Source: Planctomycetota bacterium (GTDB lineage: Bacteria; Planctomycetota; Phycisphaerae; Phycisphaerales; SM1A02). Taken from it: DNA of 17,040 nucleotides. The notes beneath the pieces are model-generated. The model saw only the letters and a list, made by a program, of their open reading frames with translations. It had not been told where the DNA came from and made no database searches. Below, piece by piece: positions 14,263 to 17,040 of this stretch (position 1 is its first letter; each line of letters starts with the position of its first letter). The position numbers and the translations under genes were made by a program. The stretch covers positions 1 to 17,040 of the forward strand of contig RFOC01000020.1 of NCBI GenBank assembly GCA_009926815.1, given 5' to 3'.

Positions 14263-16758
14263 AGCGCCGATCCGCACATCGAGCTTGCGGCACATCGCGT
14301 GGCCATGTGGCAATCGCTGCTGGCGAGTCCGCTGGCGGCCGCATGGGATCGGCGCGCCGAGGGCTGTCTGGGCGTGCTGGTCTCCGCCGGACCGAGCCTC
14401 TCGCGAAACGGCCGCGTGCTCGCGGAGGAGCGGTGGGCCGGACGCCGGATCGTGGTGGCCACCATCGACGCCATGGGTGCGCTGGGAAGGCTTGGCGCCA
14501 GGCCGGATGTGGTGGTCGCCTGCGAGCGTCCTCGCACGCTCGATGCCGAGGCCGCGGCGGATTCGGGCGCGGTGCTGGTGGCCTGGGGCGAGGCGGCGGA
14601 GGAGCCGGCCCTCCCTCGAGGCACCTGGCGCGTGCACGGGCAGGCGGGTGATGGCGACGAGACGTTCGCCGCGCATCTGCTCCTGCGGCACATGGGGTGC
14701 GGCACGGTGGTGCTGGCCGGCGTGGATCTGGCCTTCGTGGACGGCGTCGCGCACGCACCGGGGCATGCGCTGGACCGGGCCTGGGCTCTGGAGAGCCATC
14801 CCTTCCGATCGTGGGACTGGTTGCACGCCCGGCGCATCTCCATGCGCAAGGGTGGACTGTTCCGGGAGCCGGATCGTGGCGGACGCACGGTGCTGATGGA
14901 CACCATGCTGCGCCGCGAGCGCGCGGCGCTCGAGGCGGCGTTCGACGAGGATCGCCGCGCAGGCCGCGTGGTGATCGACGCGACGGAGGGTGGCTGCACG
15001 AAGCGGCACACGGACCAGATGCCGCTGGAGGAGGCGATGCAGCGGCATGCCTCTCGGCGCGTGCCCAGCCTGCCCGCGGCCGCGGTCGACTCGCGGGCGG
15101 ACGCCAGGGCGAGCCCGGACATCCAGGTGACCCGCACGCCGGTGCGGGCCATCGCGGTCGTGCCGGTGGATCCGGATCGGGGCGGCACCGGCGTGGAGCG
15201 CAGCCTGGCGTCCGCGCTGGGCGAGCGCACCGTGCTTCGCCGCACCCTGGAGCGGCTGCTCAGGTCCCGGGAACTGGAGCAGGTGGTCCTGACGATCCCC
15301 GAGGGATGGGATGCATCCATGGCGCTCGATGGTCTTCCCGTGGAGGGAAGGCTCCGGCTCATGACGGGCCGCGAGCGGGCGGGTCTCGTGCAGCGAAGAA
15401 GCCGCTGGGCCGCGCGAGCCTGGTGCGACGCCTGCTGGCGCGGTGGATTGGGAGGGCGGAGCGTGTTCGATGAGATCCTCGACGCCGCCGCCGTGCAGGA
15501 GGCGATGGACGCGACGGGTGCATCGCACGCCTTCCTCTGCGGACCCGACTGGCCCGTGGTGGCCGTGCGCGAGTCGTGGGGCGCGGATGGCATGGTCCTG
15601 GCGGCGCGGGCCTCGGCGGAGCCGCGATGGATGCATTTCGCGCCGGGCGCCGCGGGTGCCAGCGGATGCCTGCTGTCGCGGGAGGCGGTGGCTTCGCTGG
15701 TTTCGGGCGAGGTGCCGAGCATCGGGGCGTGGCTGGAGCGCCGCGTGGACTGGTCCCGTCAACCCGAGCGCATGCGACCGCCCACCGGCATCGCGACGCT
15801 GCGCGAGCGCCTGATCATGGACACGCCCCGCGCGATCCTCCGCCTCCGGCGCGCCGCCGAACCGCTCCTGCTCAGGCATCCGGATCCCGATCAGGCCATG
15901 GTGGTGGAGGCGATCTCCCGAGTGGCGGAGGCGGCGCCCACGCTGCCTCCGCAGCAGTTGATCCTGGAGCTCAACACCGGTCGACGCGGCTGCGGCCTCA
16001 GCAGCCCGCACCGTTTCGGATCGTTGCAGCGACCGCCGATGACTTCGCGACGCCTGGATCGCGTCATGGCGCGTCTGGGCGAGGCCAAGGACGTGGTGGT
16101 CACGCTCGGCGGCGCGGGGGATCCCCTGATCCATCCGGACATCGCCATGGTGGTCGGTCGACTCCGTGCCGCGGGCGTGCTGGCCATCGAGCTTCGCACC
16201 GAGTTGCTCTCGCCCACCGCGGTGGAGCGCGTGGGGGGCCTCGATGTGGACGTGATCTCGGTGGACCTGCACGCCGTGGACGCCGCGGGCTACCGCTTGA
16301 TGATGGGACCGGGAGACTTCGGGAAGGCCTGTGCGGCGCTGCATGACCTGCTGCTGCATCGGCAGGGGACGCGGATCGATCCCTTCCCCTGGCTGCTGCC
16401 TCGGGTGGAGCGCCTTCGCGCGTCCGTGGCATGGGTGCCCATGTTCGTGGAGGGTTGGACGCGGGATGGCGACGGCGCGATCGTGGACCCGCCGCTCCAG
16501 TCGGATCCGTGGGGCACCCCCATGGCGAACGCTCCCATGGCCGCCACGGGTGACGAGTCGTGGGCCCACGCCGACACGCTTCGCCGCATGACCGTGCTCT
16601 CGGATGGCCGGGTGCCGGTGGTGGATGGAGACCTGCTGGGAAGCCTGGTCGCGGGCTCCGTGGACACGGAGGACCTGGTCGCCCTGCACCGCTCCGTGGT
16701 CTCGATGCGGCGGGATCGCGGGGGCCGTGCAGGACTGGCCCTGGCCCGGATGGCCTGA
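14260..16758 (+). CDS. Three-part fusion: MAF/DUF115-like, nucleotidyltransferase-like, cysteine-less radical SAM/SPASM-like
   Basis: An 832-residue protein with no signal peptide. Residues 35-265 resemble the MAF/DUF115 (MptE-like) family involved in flagellin glycosylation: LVSAGPSLSRN (40-50), VVVACERP, a GDGDETFAAH segment (130-139), VLAGVDLAFVDGVAH (151-165) and VIDATEGGCTKRHTDQMPLEEAM (238-260). Residues 295-460 resemble a GT-A cytidylyltransferase: AIAVVPVDPDRGGTGV, TVLRRTLERLLRSRELEQVVL. Residues 565-720 follow radical SAM order (LILELNTGRRGCG, VVVTLGGAGDPLIHPDI), and 775-812 the SPASM pattern (LSDGRVPVVDGDLLGSLVAGSVDTEDL), but the cluster-binding cysteines are absent; only C578 and C691 remain after residue 560. 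The start GTG has a TATACG 8 nt upstream. A role in surface or flagellar glycosylation is inference. The domain calls in the middle and C-terminal parts rest on motif patterns only. Confidence 0.85.
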   Translation: MSADPHIELAAHRVAMWQSLLASPLAAAWDRRAEGCLGVLVSAGPSLSRNGRVLAEERWAGRRIVVATIDAMGALGRLGARPDVVVACERPRTLDAEAAADSGAVLVAWGEAAEEPALPRGTWRVHGQAGDGDETFAAHLLLRHMGCGTVVLAGVDLAFVDGVAHAPGHALDRAWALESHPFRSWDWLHARRISMRKGGLFREPDRGGRTVLMDTMLRRERAALEAAFDEDRRAGRVVIDATEGGCTKRHTDQMPLEEAMQRHASRRVPSLPAAAVDSRADARASPDIQVTRTPVRAIAVVPVDPDRGGTGVERSLASALGERTVLRRTLERLLRSRELEQVVLTIPEGWDASMALDGLPVEGRLRLMTGRERAGLVQRRSRWAARAWCDACWRGGLGGRSVFDEILDAAAVQEAMDATGASHAFLCGPDWPVVAVRESWGADGMVLAARASAEPRWMHFAPGAAGASGCLLSREAVASLVSGEVPSIGAWLERRVDWSRQPERMRPPTGIATLRERLIMDTPRAILRLRRAAEPLLLRHPDPDQAMVVEAISRVAEAAPTLPPQQLILELNTGRRGCGLSSPHRFGSLQRPPMTSRRLDRVMARLGEAKDVVVTLGGAGDPLIHPDIAMVVGRLRAAGVLAIELRTELLSPTAVERVGGLDVDVISVDLHAVDAAGYRLMMGPGDFGKACAALHDLLLHRQGTRIDPFPWLLPRVERLRASVAWVPMFVEGWTRDGDGAIVDPPLQSDPWGTPMANAPMAATGDESWAHADTLRRMTVLSDGRVPVVDGDLLGSLVAGSVDTEDLVALHRSVVSMRRDRGGRAGLALARMA

Positions 16759-16772
16759 ATCATCGGGCGGCC

Positions 16773-16778
16773 TAGCAT
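16773..16778 (+). promoter_or_regulatory. -10-like TAGCAT, leaderless layout
   Basis: TAGCAT, preceded by C, ends 8 nt before the ATG at 16787, in the 28-bp gap after the fusion gene. The gap CCGGCCTG holds no Shine-Dalgarno sequence. Confidence 0.5.
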
Positions 16779-16786
16779 CCGGCCTG

Positions 16787-17040
16787 ATGGCCGCATCGAT
16801 CGTGGTGGACTTCCGGAGACCCGTCCCGCTCTTCCCCCTGGGGGAGACGCTGCTGTTGCCGCATGCGGTCCAGGGGCTTCACGTCTTCGAGCCGCGCTAT
16901 CGGCAGATGGTGGAGGCCTGCCTGGCCGAGACCGGCGGAGGTTCCGTGCTGGCCGCGCGTCCGATCGCCATGGCCACGGTGGATCCGTCCGCGAGCGGAC
17001 GGCGCCAGTCGCCGCCCAGTCTCCGCCCAGCGGTCTGCGT
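16787..17040 (+). CDS. Lon N-terminal (substrate-binding) domain protein, 5' part
   Basis: Partial gene running off the end; 84 codons are visible. The translation has the hallmark of the Lon substrate-binding domain (PF02190): VPLFPLGETLLLPHAVQGLHVFEPRYRQM (residues 13-41), matching the usual PLFPL-(V/L)LFPG-LHIFEPRYRQM pattern. The following VEACLAET, LAARPIAMATVDP and RPAVC fit the start of the next strands. Whether it is a stand-alone Lon-domain protein of about 200 residues or a full ATP-dependent Lon protease cannot be told here; the short N-terminus directly entering the domain and the form of the motif favour the stand-alone type. The start is supported by TAGCAT 8 nt upstream. Confidence 0.88.
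   Translation, partial: MAASIVVDFRRPVPLFPLGETLLLPHAVQGLHVFEPRYRQMVEACLAETGGGSVLAARPIAMATVDPSASGRRQSPPSLRPAVC

Noticed and set aside
14035..16689. Antisense frame of 884 codons across the fusion gene
   Set aside because: His/Arg/Gln-rich shadow; the + strand frame has recognisable MAF and nucleotidyltransferase-like motifs.

Overview
The window comes from a high-GC bacterium, most likely a planctomycete of the Phycisphaerae type. Three lines support this. The partial 16S rRNA carries planctomycete-style signatures (CTCACACAAG after the GACGGGGG core, CTTATCCTAGGCTTGACATG, AAGTCCCTCAACGAGCG). The 16S gene is followed directly by its own terminator and an unrelated coding gene, so it is not linked to a 23S gene, as is known for many planctomycetes. 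A large secreted protein combines a Cys-rich N-terminal module, FG-GAP/VCBS-like Ca-binding repeats and a C-terminal dockerin-like pair. Taxonomy is inferred from memory of sequence signatures; no search was run.

Layout: the 3' half of 16S rRNA (1-773), a structured trailer (774-929) and an intrinsic terminator (930-968); an MFS transporter and a small K+ channel on + (991-3070); a secreted low-complexity protein on - (3083-3820). Divergent from that is a tight + strand operon of transketolase, ribose-5-phosphate isomerase B, a secreted PepSY-PepSY-FKBP prolyl isomerase and a small lipoprotein (3875-7698). A - strand block follows, read from 14230 down to 7705: NTF2-like membrane protein, coiled-coil membrane protein, threonine aldolase, 954-residue secreted dockerin protein, M29 aminopeptidase. 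Divergent again on + is an 832-residue fusion protein (14260-16758), then the start of a Lon N-terminal-domain protein that runs off the end (16787-17040). Spacing is very tight; apart from the 217 bp after 16S and 110 bp before the dockerin gene, intergenic gaps are under 60 bp. The 16S terminator is the only convincing intrinsic terminator.

Transcription: a TAG-type -10-like hexamer (TANNNT, usually preceded by G or C) lies only 6-9 nt before the start codon of at least five genes and imperfectly before two or three more, none of which has an obvious Shine-Dalgarno sequence there. This suggests widespread leaderless transcription. Genes without this layout either have a visible GGAG site (FKBP, dockerin protein) or are coupled to an upstream gene (rpiB, lipoprotein).

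Most worth following up: (1) the 832-residue protein, which appears to join a MAF/DUF115-like glycosyltransferase, a cytidylyltransferase-like domain and a radical SAM/SPASM-like region that has lost its iron-sulfur cysteines; (2) two unusual 16S features, a 2-nt loss in the normally near-universal helix 27/926 site and a helix 41 region about 22 nt shorter than in E. coli; (3) the leaderless promoter pattern.
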